From: Azolla caroliniana
Taxonomy: Eukaryota; Polypodiophyta
Reading direction: 5' to 3'
Assembly (NCBI GenBank): GCA_043228905.1
Contig: JBHGNT010000005.1
Coordinates: 7,750,001-7,814,000 of the forward strand
Length of the DNA stretch: 64,000 nt
Positions within the stretch are counted from its first letter, which is position 1, and each line of letters starts with the position of its first letter. Position numbers and translations under genes: made by a program. The notes beneath the pieces were generated by a model. It was not told the origin of the DNA. It worked only from the letters and a program-made list of their open reading frames with translations, and did not search any database. This document shows, piece by piece, positions 37,471 to 52,062 of the stretch.

Positions 37471-38610
37471 TAACAATGACCTTGCCAAGGGATGCAAGTA
37501 TTTCCATGCTCTCACTCCCATAGATTACAATGTTTTTCAATCTTCATTCGCATTCTTTCAATTTTTGGACATTGTTTTCTTGATTCATCAAATGCATTAA
37601 TAGTTCAAGAGTTACAAGATGAATCCCCAACACATGCATTAACCTATGACTTTGCTTTGCATATATTTTTCATCTCTCACATACCGCCTCATCATATCCA
37701 TTATTTTCATCATTTGTTGCTTCCTTTTACCTCAATATTGATTAAGCTCTCATTTGTTTTCAATTAGAAGCTTTCTTACATTCTTGAATCTTATCCTTAA
37801 GTTTGGCAATTGTTTGCTTAAGATTATCGTTCTTAATAACAATGGTTTGTAGTTTTGCATTCTCCTTCATGAATGACCTAATCTTTAGAAGTCCCCCCAC
37901 ATTGCAATTGAGAAGGGCCCAACAATTGGGATGGCCTTCTTTGGATCAAATAATGTTTGGGATAGAGTGTTTGTAGTTTATATCAATGGATACTTGAGGC
38001 TTCCACATTATCATATACTCGAGTCTTCAATATTATCACCATAACATTGGAGAAATGACATTGATGATGGAGTTGGGAATCTCTTTAATGGCTTCCAACA
38101 TTCACCAAGTTTGTTTTATATGGCAACCGATATGCCTCTTAAAACAAGAAAGCATTTGAGGGAGGGGAGGGGGGGGGGGAACTTTTTGCTGCAAATGTGA
38201 CGAGAGAAAGTCCGAGGCAATGAAAGTGTGTGTGTGTGTGGGGGGGGGGGGTTAGAGGGCGATAAAAGTGCGGGGAAGGAAAGGCTTGAGGCGGGGAGGA
38301 AATTTATCGAGCACTACAACAAGTAAGAGAAGAAGAAAAGGTGAATAGAAAGGAAAGAGAAATGCTCTTTGAGAATCATGGAGCCTTCCATCTAGATGCC
38401 ATGAGGCAGAGGTGGCATTCCAGTTTGCATGGGGATTTTTGTTTGGGTGTGGGGGGGGGGGATATACAAAAAAGACCTAATATTTTTTTGGTACTAAATA
38501 TATATGTATGTAAACAGTAAATCCATATGTATGTCAATATACATATATTTGTATTAGGTCTTGTGTTCAAATCTTGGCAAAGGATATTTATTATAAAAGA
38601 AAGCTTTTAG
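37471..38610. other. Intergenic region with three long G runs
   Basis: Runs of G at 38,169-38,179 (11), 38,240-38,251 (12, preceded by (TG)n) and 38,451-38,461 (11). Otherwise AT-rich. This is the likely upstream region of the poly(A)-binding protein gene. Confidence 0.7.
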
Positions 38611-38613
38611 GGT

Positions 38614-38809
38614 GAGAGAGAGAGAGAGAGAGAGAGCCTCATCTCCTCTCCTTTCCTCCCATCCATAGGGAGACCAAGAAGCAGGGGTACTGTACTCCCT
38701 CTCCTGTCGTTCTACCCCCCCCTCTCTACCTTTTGATTTTTTAGGTCTTTGTTTTCTTGGCTGGAGTTTTCCCTCCTAAGCTTAGAACTGCGAGACAGCA
38801 CAACCACAG
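38614..38809 (+). promoter_or_regulatory. GA microsatellite and probable non-coding leader exon of the PABP gene
   Basis: A (GA)n run at 38,614-38,636 is followed by a strongly pyrimidine-rich leader (CTCATCTCCTCTCC and similar). It ends AACCACAG at 38,809 before a good donor GTATGG. The matching acceptor is TTCATTGTAG at 41,101-41,110. This predicts a 5' UTR intron of 2.3 kb, a common arrangement in plant housekeeping genes. The transcription start was not determined. Confidence 0.5.
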
Positions 38810-39475
38810 GTATGGTTTTCACTCTTTTGTTGTTGATGAGGTAGAGAGAGAGAGATTGTGTTTGAGTATATACATGTGTTTGTGAGAGATATATTTTGCA
38901 TTTTCTAACATTTTTGGGAACTACGCATAATTCTTGTGAAATTCTTCCTCATGGAGTAGGGTGAGTTTGCAATCTCTGACACCCTATACAAACTAACCGT
39001 GGTTTTGTCATGGAAAAATGTCCTGAGAAACTCTCACAAATGGAAGATTGTCCTGAGAGATATGGAGATGTGGAGGGGGGAAATGAATTTTTCTTTTTAA
39101 ATGCTGTTTTGAAGAGGCGAAAATGCATAAAGCTCGAGAGTGATTTGAGAGCATGACAATACATCCCATCCTCGCTGCCTCTTACACGTGGTAGTTCTGT
39201 GTGGAGGAGGAAAAAGATGAGAGGTAGGGATATTATCTTAGAAAATATTATATTTTGTGTTAAGCAGAGTCAGATTAACGCAGTTGGGCACACATTAAGG
39301 AGGAGGGAGAAATATGTTGAGGCAAAAAACGATGAGGGATAAGATACCCTTTATGTGTTAAGGAAAATCAGAGTAACGTACCATATTAAAAGTAAGAAAC
39401 AAGAGAAACGAGACATATATCAGGGACATTATTATAACGCCATCCGTTAGGTACAGTGTAAAACTCAGTTTAAAT

Positions 39476-39825
39476 CCATCTATTAGGGAGAGGGTGAGGT
39501 ACATTGTAAATAAATCTAGTACATTTTGAGGATCAAACAAAAACAAAAGTGAGTCAAGATCACATTGCAAGGAGGTAAATGAACCCAAATCATTTATCAG
39601 GTAAGAGAATAAGATACATTGTGAATGAATATAGCACAGGTTGATGAGTAGAAAACAAGAGTGAGAGAACAACAAAAATGAGACAAGTTCACATTGCAAG
39701 GAGGTGAAATGAACCCAAGACATCTATTGGGGATGTGAGTAAGATACATTGGATATGAATATCGTATGTTGATGAGTGAAAAAAGAGAGTGAGAGAAGAT
39801 CACACTGTGAGAGCCAGAAATGAAA
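39476..39825 (+). repeat. Imperfect tandem array, about three units of 110-130 bp
   Basis: Units each contain GATACATTG or GGTACATTG, then GATGAG/GATCAA, then CACATTGCAAGGAGGT, then GAACCCAA; they start near 39,476, 39,590 and 39,719. They lie in the predicted leader intron of the PABP gene. Confidence 0.6.
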
Positions 39826-40798
39826 TGAAATGTTGTATCGACATCTTCAAGTTGACAAATTGACCTGTGATCTGTGTGTTGTGCATATGATTCTTATAGG
39901 ATGTATGATAAAACAAAGGGACATTGAATGGTAAACCTTGGGCAACCAATTGAATTTTACCTACACTAGGTAGCTGCCTTATATAATTAGGCTATGATGA
40001 AAGTATAATGATGGAACATTTGTAACATGTAATGTGGGGGGGATACAATCAGTTATATATATGGCAGTGGTGTTAGTTGAGTATCTGGATCAGCCCATGA
40101 ATGCTGCTGTCATATGATAATTCTGTATGAAATCAATATCCACTGTAGTCAACCACCTGGGGGATTTTACTTGATTTCAGGCAATGATGCCATGTATTCC
40201 CTCATGCATCCAAGATCTTTTATGAGAATTTAGAGAATGAGCAAGTGACATTGCAATACATCTGCCTTAAATGCGTGATGCAAGATGAGCTTTTATAACC
40301 ATATCATTTTATATTGTAAGATAAAGTGTCGTTGTAAAGCCATCTCCTTTTATATGTTAAGGAGGAGAAAGGAACACTATAAATCCATCTCTTTTTACAT
40401 GGTAAAGAAGAGAGGGAGACAGAAGATAAGAGCGAGAAGGATATTGTAATTTGTAAGAGGAACTGTGAGTCAGGATGACAATTATATTGTAATTTGTCAA
40501 ACTATCTATATTTGCTTATGAAGGTTGCGAAGACAGTGACACACTAATAACATCAATATCTATGAGTCAAAGGAGGAAAGCTTGGCACTTGACAGGAGAG
40601 TGGGGAATTGTTAAAAGCCATTGTTTATTATGTGTGAAATAGGGGAGATTACTTCTGATTTCTCCCTTCTCATAATGCGATTTTATTAAATCTATAATTG
40701 ATTCTTGAAACGAGAGCATTGGCTAGAGTTTTTTACAATTTGGTGCATTTTTACATGTTATAGGGGAGGGGGGACTTTAAACTCTCTCTCTCTCTCTG

Positions 40799-41065
40799 TG
40801 ACATTTAAGCTCTAAGCCAATGCATTTTCATATATAATGTATGGACGGGAAATAAGTTGAGAATCACATTATCACTATAATCACTCTCGAAAGCTATATT
40901 TATTGTACTGTAAGGTGACATAATAATGAAATTTTACTCTGTCTCTATGTGACATTAAAGCTGTAAGCGATCGCATTTTCACGTACAATGGAGGAACAAG
41001 AAATAAGTTGAGAATTACATTATCATTATATCACTCTCTAAAGTTATATTTATTATATTGTAAAG
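40799..41065 (+). repeat. 151-bp-period duplication before the PABP CDS
   Basis: GACATTTAAGCTCTAAGCC at 40,800 recurs as GACATTAAAGCTGTAAGCG at 40,951. Both continue through AATAAGTTGAGAATCACATT-like sequence to a TATATTTATT end. It lies just upstream of the predicted intron acceptor. Confidence 0.65.
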
Positions 41066-41110
41066 TTTTCATATCTTAGTGATACTAAAACTACTTTGAT
41101 TTCATTGTAG

Positions 41111-44833
<3,723 letters not shown>

Positions 44834-45700
44834 TAGCCACCACTGATTTTTTGTCTCTATTTATTGTTTTTCCGGTAGTTAACTTTATGCTTCATGGCTT
44901 ATGGAGTAGTGAGTGAAGAAGAGAGAATGCGGTTTAGTTAAAAAAGCTTTTTAGCCCTTTCTAGCCCTTACTGGTGGCCAAATCTCTACTTGTGATCTGG
45001 ATTTATCAGCTGTGTAGGATAATTTTGGTTTTTAAAATTCATTCTTTGCAGATCTTAATGGTTTATTTATGTGAACCATTTGTTTTCTGATTTGGGGCAA
45101 CAAATGTACAACTTCATGGTGTAAGGTCTTTGTGTTAACTTCATGTCAAAGTGTGGGTTGGGGCAACAAATGTATTGACTTCATGGATCAAAGTTCAATG
45201 TATATAAGCGATTTGTTTTCTGGTTTGGGTTAACACTTGTATACGTTCATGGAGGAGATTCTAAGGTTTTTTTGGGTGTAATCTGCACTTAAACGTTTAC
45301 TTGCCTATTTTTTTGTTGTATAAAGACGAAATGCATTTTGTTCTGAACTAATTTGTTATACTTTATATTTTCTTAGGTTATTCAAGTTTTTCTAAACATT
45401 AGACAAAATCGTTAATTTAAAATGAATTAACTTGGGTACCAAATTTGAAATCTTAACTCTGCCAATAGCAAGAGGTATTTGTGAAGTTCTTAGTCTTCTA
45501 GTTAAATGCACAGGCTCTTGCCAATAAGTCATTCAACCTTGGTCTTAGTAATGCTGGTGATGTTGAAGGTTAAGATGAGTGAAATTGATGATCAATATTC
45601 AATAATATGTTGATGTGTGAATCAAGCGTTGAACATAGCTACAGCTGACCGAGCTATGTGAAGATGAGGTTGAGAATGGGATGCAAGTGCCTACCTTATA
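44834..45700. other. PABP 3' flank
   Basis: AT-rich sequence holding the presumed PABP 3' UTR. A motif around GGCAACAAATGTA with a nearby CTTCATGG recurs three times between 45,095 and 45,255. No gene recognised. Confidence 0.4.
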
Positions 45701-45711
45701 TGTACATTAGA

Positions 45712-46665
45712 GAGACAAGCACGCTAGAGTCTTTTGCAGACTTTATCATCATTTGGCAATTTATAGAAGGGACCTCAGTGGTCATTGCTTGTGCTGGCCA
45801 CAACACATCACTTACCATAGATGTATCCACTTTCAACATGCCTAGGAGTCACCATTGGGTGAGCAAAGGAATGCCGCCAATGATGATGTAGAATTTGTTA
45901 ATTGAAATACAAGGCACACAACCCATACTAACACTAGGTCATGGATATCATTGCTCACCATGTCTGCTTAATGTTATTGATGAACTTTCCAATTAGTCGA
46001 TCAGGAGACAAGGATGCTAGAGTCTTTTGCAAACTTTATCCGCATTTGACAATTTATAGAAGGGACCTCACTGATCATCACTTGTGCTAGCTTCAAAAGT
46101 GATAGGGAATCAACCTTGATATTAGCACATGGGATGCAATGCCCACAACACATTACTTACTATAGATGTACCTCCACTTCAACATGCGTAGGAGTCACCA
46201 TTGAGTGAGTGAGCCAAGGAATGCCACCAATGATAGATGTAGACTATGACAATTGGCATACAATGCACATGGCCCATACTAACACTATGTTAGAGCTAGC
46301 TACTAATGTAAGCATATGATAAGGATTTAATGAGTTGACCCACCACAATGACGGAGTCTCGACGTAGTCGATAATGTCCCAAATGAGGGTAGCTAGTCCT
46401 CGTATTTATAGCCAGACCTAAGGCCCCCAGGCAAGTTCACACTTGACCTAATGGGTTGTCCCAATCCCAAGGATTAAAAGTAATCCTTTCCTTTGTTACA
46501 CTCTTGTTTAACCCTCACACTTTATCCACATGTATAGAATACTACGATAAAACTTACCGCAGGATATGGTCATGCCCATAACACATTAGGCTATGGATAT
46601 AAAATTGCTCACCATGTCTGCTTAATGTTATTGACGAACTTTTCACGTTCCCACCAACATCTCCT
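45712..46665 (+). repeat. 293-bp-period tandem duplication, second unit split by an LTR
   Basis: GAGACAAGCACGCTAGAGTC at 45,712 recurs as GAGACAAGGATGCTAGAGTC at 46,005, and the copies stay alignable for the whole unit. In the second unit the alignment is interrupted at 46,288-46,583 by a solo LTR and resumes with GCTCACCATGTCTGCTTAAT (compare 45,953 onward). Confidence 0.8.
46288..46583 (-). mobile_element. Solo LTR (296 bp), relative of the one at 18,604
   Basis: Starts TGTTAGAGCTAGC and ends GGGCATG-complement CATAACA. Reverse-complemented, it aligns with the LTR at 18,604-19,059 but lacks about 140 bp of the GC-rich 3' part. TATAAATAC on its minus strand is the likely TATA box. The flanks CACTA (46,283-46,287) and CATTA (46,584-46,588) are a target duplication with one C to T change. 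Confidence 0.85.
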
Positions 46666-47075
46666 ACCATGTCTCACCAACACATTGTAGTAATGCTCTT
46701 CATAGTTTTGGATAATCTAAGGAATAATTACCGAATTGTTTGGTCTAGATGTGGCTTTGATTAAACCGCGCATTCCCCTAATATGTCTCATCACAAGCCA
46801 TTGAACTACGTACAACCTTATCTAATCACCCAATATTTTGCTCACGCTTGCAGCACACACAAGTCTTTTTTGACAAAACTTCTTGTTATTTTTTCTTTTC
46901 TTTGGGCAGCATCAAATTCAAACCAAGACTTTCGAGTTGTTGTAAATTGACCTTGTGTATGAATGGGGAAGCCGAGAATTTCTCTTCTCTTGGAATTGAA
47001 GCCACAAATTACAATATCATCAGAGTGTATAACTTCCTTCAAATTGTCAGGTATGAGTCCCTATCAGAAGAAGGG

Positions 47076-47151
47076 TATATATATATATAGGGACCTCTCT
47101 TCTTTCAAGCACATCATCTTCAACCCCTCAACTGTCTCCCTGTTTCTTCAG
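47076..47151 (+). promoter_or_regulatory. TATA box and short leader exon, probably of the PPR gene
   Basis: An alternating TATATATATATATA run at 47,076-47,089 is followed by a pyrimidine-rich leader ending TTTCTTCAG at 47,151 before GTATTT, a plausible donor. It lies about 590 bp upstream of the PPR start codon. The matching acceptor was not fixed. Confidence 0.35.
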
Positions 47152-47743
47152 GTATTTACTCTTGTTTCTTTGCTTTCCTCTCTGTTGTGAATCTCTCTGT
47201 TCTTGTTTTCTTGTTTCATTTACCCATTATGATGTGATGATGTTGGTATCATGTCATGGCCTTCTTTAGAAAGCATGAAGGGACTCTTAATGCTCTTCTA
47301 CAGCTGCTATAGTCGTAGAAAGTATACACAATACCAATGTCAGCAACTGTAATCAATGACATCTTATGCAAAAGTATGCGCTACTCAATACCATTGCTTA
47401 CAAATGCATTCAAGCAGAACTCATTATCTTATGCACAATGGCATCTCCTAAAGAAAACGAAGAGGGAGTATACTGGTTTAAAGAAACTTCTAAACTTAGC
47501 CAATTAAGGTATGTTTTGAGAGGAAGTATAGCTAATACAGATAAACTTCAAACCTCCTTGACAAGGTACAATGCTAAGAGATACCCACATGAAACATATA
47601 ATACTCCATACCTTTGTCTTAAATAAACTTTCAATATTACCCAACAAGATATAAGTGGAGATACCCAGAGGAAATATCCTCCATCCCGTGGACTTAATTT
47701 GTTAAGTTACCTGACAAGATATATAATTGGTCATACTCATCCT

Positions 47744-49792
47744 ATGGTGGTGCTTGAAGCATCTGGAGCATCGCCAATATGCCTGCCACCAGATATTCCA
47801 TCTATAGAGAGCATTATATTCACTCTCCGCAAGGTTCGAGAGAAGAGAAGTCCAGAGGGTGTCAAGAAAATGCATGTACATATAAGCAGCTATGGTTTGG
47901 ATTCTCATCTCGCTCTTGGAAACTACCTACTCTCGTTATATGTAGAATGTGGGCATCTATCTGATGCAGAACAGATATTTCGATCTTCAGTTGAGCGGAA
48001 CGAATATTCTTGGACATCTCTAATACAAGGCTATGTTGACGGTGGTAAACCCAAACTTGCCTTTGAAATGCTTGACGCTATGAAAGAGGAAGGTTTCTGT
48101 CCGAGCACTTACACATTTGTAGCATTGCTAAAAGCTTGTGGAAAGATGGATTGGGTAGAGAGAGGTCAAGAACTACATGCCGAGATTGTCGAGGAGGAGT
48201 TTAACCTGGATCTTTTTGTTGGCAGCAGTTTGGTTCACATGTATGTCAAATTTGGTATGCTGGATGAAGCACGAGATATTCTCGATAGTCTTCCGGAGCG
48301 AGATATAGTTTCATGGACTGCATTAATTACAGTTTATGTGGAACAAGGTTTGTGTAGTGAGGCTCTGCTTTGCTTGAAACAAATGCAACTTGAGGGCATG
48401 TCTCCTGATCCTGTGACTTATGTCTCTTGCTTGAAAGCTTGTGGCATCCTTGGAGATGCAGATAAGGGCTTGGAAATACATTCACACATTGTCATGATGG
48501 GTTTTGAGGAGAATCTCATTCTTAACAATGCTTTGATAGACATGTATGTGAAATGTGGATTGCTTACAAATGCCAGGGAGGTATTTGACAGGGTAAAATA
48601 CAAGGATATCATCACTTGGAATGCATTAGCTGCAGGATATGCAGAGTATGAACTTGGTGAAGAAGTATTAGACCTATTAGAAACAATGTGTTTGGAGAAG
48701 GTACAGCCAGATGAAATTACATACATTTGTGGATTAAAGGCTTGTAGCAGTATTGGAGACTCCAAGAGAGGACAGAGCTTGCATGCTGAAATTGTTAAAG
48801 AAGGGTTTGAAAGTGACCCATTTATTGGTAGCGCCTTGATTGATTTTTATGCTAAGTGTGGAGCACTTGCAGAAGCTCGTGAGACGTTTGATGAAATGCC
48901 TGTGCGAGATTTGGTAACATGGACTGCATTGACAACTGGTTATGCAAGCCATGGGCTTGATGAAGAAGTGCTTGCTTGTTTTTGTCAGATGAGACAAGAG
49001 GGTTTGCCTTTGGATATGATTTTGATAAATACGGTCATGTTTAACTATGCTGAGCAAGGAGAAATTGAGAAAACTCGCAAGTTGTATTTTCTTATGCAAG
49101 AACAAGGTTTATTACCAAATAACAGTGCCTTTGTGGGAATCCTCATAGCATGCGGCAACTCGGAGGCCCTTGAAATTGGGAAAAGGGTTCATGCTCAAGT
49201 CCACACTATGGGCCTCTCTGAACCTATTTTGGCTACTGCTATCCTTGATATGTATTGTAAGTGTGGGAGTATGAGCTATGCTCATCAGTTTTTTGATGTG
49301 CTTCCAACAAGAGGTGTTCCAATCTGGAATACATTGCTGACAGGATATGCTCACCATGGCATGGCTGAAATTGTTTTCCAATTGGTTGATCAAATGAACG
49401 AAGAATGCGTAGTGCCTGACAAAGTAACATTTCTTACCATTATCTCTGTTTGCAATCATTTGGGCCTAGTAGATAAAGGTCTTGAATACTTTGAGGGGAT
49501 GAAGAAGCATAGCATCATTCCAGCAATGAAGCACTACAGCTGTGTGGTTGATCTGCTTTGCCGTGTGGGAAGGCTAGAAGAGGCTGTGAGCATGGTGGAA
49601 AAGATGCCCATTCAACCAAATCTTGCGGTTTTGCACATTTTGTTGAGTGCATGCCACAAGTGGGGCAATGTAGAGATTGGAAGACGTGTATTTAATCATG
49701 CGATGCGCTTAGATGAGAATCATGGTGCAGCATATATTTTAATGTCCAACATATATGCAGATTCCAACATGTGGGAAAGTATGCTAGAGTGA
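47744..49792 (+). CDS. PLS-class pentatricopeptide repeat protein, C-terminally truncated
   Basis: Intronless frame of 682 codons from the first ATG (47,744); the frame is open further up to 47,699 but without ATG. PPR proteins bind specific RNAs in plastids or mitochondria and guide editing, splicing or stabilisation. The protein is built almost wholly of tandem P, L and S repeats (patterns such as GNYLLSLYVECGHLSDAEQI, WTALITVYVEQGLCSEALLC and NALIDMYVKCGLLTNAREVF). It ends in an E-type region starting YSCVVDLLCRVGRLEEA and stopping at AAYILMSNIYADSNMWE plus four residues. In the family this point is followed by the rest of E2 and often a DYW domain; here a frameshift leads to a TGA at 49,790. 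Sequence just beyond, in another frame, still reads YARVK-like family sequence. An RNA-binding function may persist; editing-type function is doubtful. Organelle targeting was not established. Confidence 0.85.
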   Translation: MVVLEASGASPICLPPDIPSIESIIFTLRKVREKRSPEGVKKMHVHISSYGLDSHLALGNYLLSLYVECGHLSDAEQIFRSSVERNEYSWTSLIQGYVDGGKPKLAFEMLDAMKEEGFCPSTYTFVALLKACGKMDWVERGQELHAEIVEEEFNLDLFVGSSLVHMYVKFGMLDEARDILDSLPERDIVSWTALITVYVEQGLCSEALLCLKQMQLEGMSPDPVTYVSCLKACGILGDADKGLEIHSHIVMMGFEENLILNNALIDMYVKCGLLTNAREVFDRVKYKDIITWNALAAGYAEYELGEEVLDLLETMCLEKVQPDEITYICGLKACSSIGDSKRGQSLHAEIVKEGFESDPFIGSALIDFYAKCGALAEARETFDEMPVRDLVTWTALTTGYASHGLDEEVLACFCQMRQEGLPLDMILINTVMFNYAEQGEIEKTRKLYFLMQEQGLLPNNSAFVGILIACGNSEALEIGKRVHAQVHTMGLSEPILATAILDMYCKCGSMSYAHQFFDVLPTRGVPIWNTLLTGYAHHGMAEIVFQLVDQMNEECVVPDKVTFLTIISVCNHLGLVDKGLEYFEGMKKHSIIPAMKHYSCVVDLLCRVGRLEEAVSMVEKMPIQPNLAVLHILLSACHKWGNVEIGRRVFNHAMRLDENHGAAYILMSNIYADSNMWESMLE

Positions 49793-50714
49793 AATAACTA
49801 GTGCAGGCATGTAAGGATTAGATGATAGTGCCAATGCGCATATAAGGTTGTTGGTCAAATTTAATGCCATGAAGGTAGATCGTATTGTTGGTCTTGTTTG
49901 TAGTCATTATTACCTTAGCTACCATAGCAAACTTCATAGAAACTCAATTTCTTTAAATATTATGTTCTCTAATCAATTTCTGAATACTGCATTAGCATTA
50001 TTGTGGCTAGAAGATGGCTCTACTGACTATGAATTATTTGAATACATTGTGCAAGAATAAATGAGCTGCACAAACATTTTTGATCAGCAGAAATATGTAC
50101 AACTCTTATGCAAAGGCTTTTACTGGTAAGAAAGACTTGGAAGGTAATCAGAAATTTATGTTGATTGTGTATATGCACTTGGTTTGGAAGTAACTGGTAA
50201 GAAAGCCTTGGCAGGTAATCAGAAATCTATGTTGATTGTGTATGTGCACTTGGTCTGGAAGTGGACTGTGACCTGAGCCATGTGAACCATAAATCCATGA
50301 AAATCATAAACAATTGAAACGAGTTATAATCAATTAATCAAATATACACAAGAGAACTTAACTCGGTTTTTAATTAGATGGTGAGAGTGGGGTGAAGAGC
50401 TGGCGAACACAAATGAGAAAAAGGATATAAAGTGTCGATTTGTAATCTATGCCAAATATAGGAAGCTGAATGTCTGATTTCTAACAGCAAGTTTCTCGAG
50501 GTGCTCCACATAACTAGCAAGATATGATGGGGGGAACAAGGAGTACGTACCAGTGGATTTAGATTTATTTTTTTCCATGAAGGAAAGGCTCCACTTTCTC
50601 TCATATTTCTTTTGGAAGTTCAGCTCTATGAACTTATAATTTCCAGAATCTCATAACTTTAGGTCCTAATCCACATGGGAATAAATCACCGTGGGAGAAT
50701 GTCTAAAAGACTGA
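49793..50714. other. Region between convergent genes, with a small duplication
   Basis: Holds the presumed 3' ends of the PPR (+) and bHLH (-) transcripts. ACTGGTAAGAAAGACTTGG at 50,122 recurs at 50,193 (period 71; two units to about 50,262). No other gene recognised. Confidence 0.5.
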
Positions 50715-51365
50715 CTACTTCATCGAAGTTTGCTGATCAGTGTTGATGAAATCCTTCCATTTCTCACATATAGTGTCACTTCTTAGGACTAATTCCGGGT
50801 CTACACCATGATATAACTGCCAAACCTGATGCTGGAGAAACCTCACATATTCTAGGGTTTGTCCAAGCATGGAAACAGTATCAAGCTTCCCTGCATTTGG
50901 CACAAGGCTCTGGAGGATTCGAATTCGAGCACTGAATCGCTCTCTCCTACGTCGTGCCGCTATGCTTTGTGGATCCATTGCTGTCCCTATATGGTGATGC
51001 CTAGTTCTCCTCACCTTAGAAGGAGGGAGGTTGATGAATATATTCAATTCTTCATCTAGAGAAGAATGCTCATCTTCTTGTATGATATTGGAGTAATAAT
51101 CAAATCCTTCATAGTGAATACTACCCCTTTCGACCTCATTATGTGAAGGTGGTGGCTGCGGATTGTTTAATGATGCATAGCTTGTGTCAACAAGACATTG
51201 TAACTCATTGATGGGCACCTTTGGATATTCAACAATGCAATTGATCATCTGATCACTATTACTGTTGCTCTCAAGGAGTACTGGTGAGGATAATTTTGGG
51301 GCTGGATATGGATGGTGCGCATTGAATATGGAAGCTAAGCTACCAGGGTTTGGAGTAGACTCCAT
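50715..51365 (-). CDS. bHLH transcription factor, HECATE/INDEHISCENT-like
   Basis: Complete single-exon frame of 216 codons, start ATG at 51,365-51,363. The bHLH domain is at residues 131-185: basic part DPQSIAARRRRERFSARIRI, then LQSLVPNAGKLDTVSMLGQT and YVRFLQHQVWQLY. DPQ, A and R at the DNA-contact positions fit the Q-A-R type basic region of plant subgroup VIIIb/VIIIc proteins, and IAAR favours VIIIb (HECATE/INDEHISCENT). The N-terminal 120 residues are Ser/Pro/Asn-rich and acidic near the end, as usual for these factors. The loop and helix 2 deviate from the common MDTASMLDEAI pattern. Nuclear transcription factor; target genes unknown. Confidence 0.88.
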   Translation of the reverse strand: MESTPNPGSLASIFNAHHPYPAPKLSSPVLLESNSNSDQMINCIVEYPKVPINELQCLVDTSYASLNNPQPPPSHNEVERGSIHYEGFDYYSNIIQEDEHSSLDEELNIFINLPPSKVRRTRHHHIGTAMDPQSIAARRRRERFSARIRILQSLVPNAGKLDTVSMLGQTLEYVRFLQHQVWQLYHGVDPELVLRSDTICEKWKDFINTDQQTSMK

Positions 51366-51777
51366 ATATCATTTTGGAGTAGACTTCCCTGCAAGGTATG
51401 ATAAAGTATAATGATGGAACAGTAGTTCTTAGGGTTTCTACTATGGCGGAGAAATAGGCATGGGATGAGCAGGGGAAAGGATTGGGATTAGGAAGTGAGT
51501 ATTATAAGGGCAATATGGTGGTTTCTATTTGATGCAAAATATAATCAATGAGTATGGAGTAAACTTGAAGCAAGGTATTATATTATATTTGTAAAGCCAT
51601 ACATGAAGGAAAAAAGGGGTCTTAAGGATCAGAGTAGAACAGAGGTGAAACAAAAAATCTTTGGAAAGAGCAATGGCATTCAATGGTTCTGGATCCAATG
51701 CAAAAAACAAGAACAAAGAGAAAAACCACTCTCTTAACTCTCCACAAACAAAGGTTGTATCACTTGTGTTCAAAATA
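51366..51777 (-). promoter_or_regulatory. Upstream region of the bHLH gene
   Basis: On the minus strand, CTTATAATAC at about 51,510-51,500 is a possible TATA-like box some 140 bp before the ATG. Words like GAGTAGACTTCC and GAGTAAACTTGAAG recur around the start codon and upstream. No independent gene seen. Confidence 0.3.
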
Positions 51778-52062
51778 AGCACATTCCACTCTCCATGGAT
51801 TACTCAGATTTACACTCGGATTCTACATACTATGCTAGGATCAGAACTATTACCTAAAAATGATGGCTAGTGAGCTTATTCTCCACTGGAGAAATGTTGG
51901 AAAAAAATGTTGGGTCCATACGATCAAGCACATTCCACTCTCCATGGATCACTCAACTTTATACTCGGATTCTACATACTATAGTAGGATCAGAATTATT
52001 ACCTAAACATGAGGGCAAGTGGGGATCATTCTCCACTGCAAAAATGTTGGAAAAAAACTTGT
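51778..52062 (+). repeat. 149-bp-period tandem duplication
   Basis: AGCACATTCCACTCTCCATG at 51,778 and again at 51,927, each followed by a shared GGATTCTACATACTAT, AGGATCAGAA and ATTACCTAAA. The second unit is about 85-90 percent identical to the first. Confidence 0.8.
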
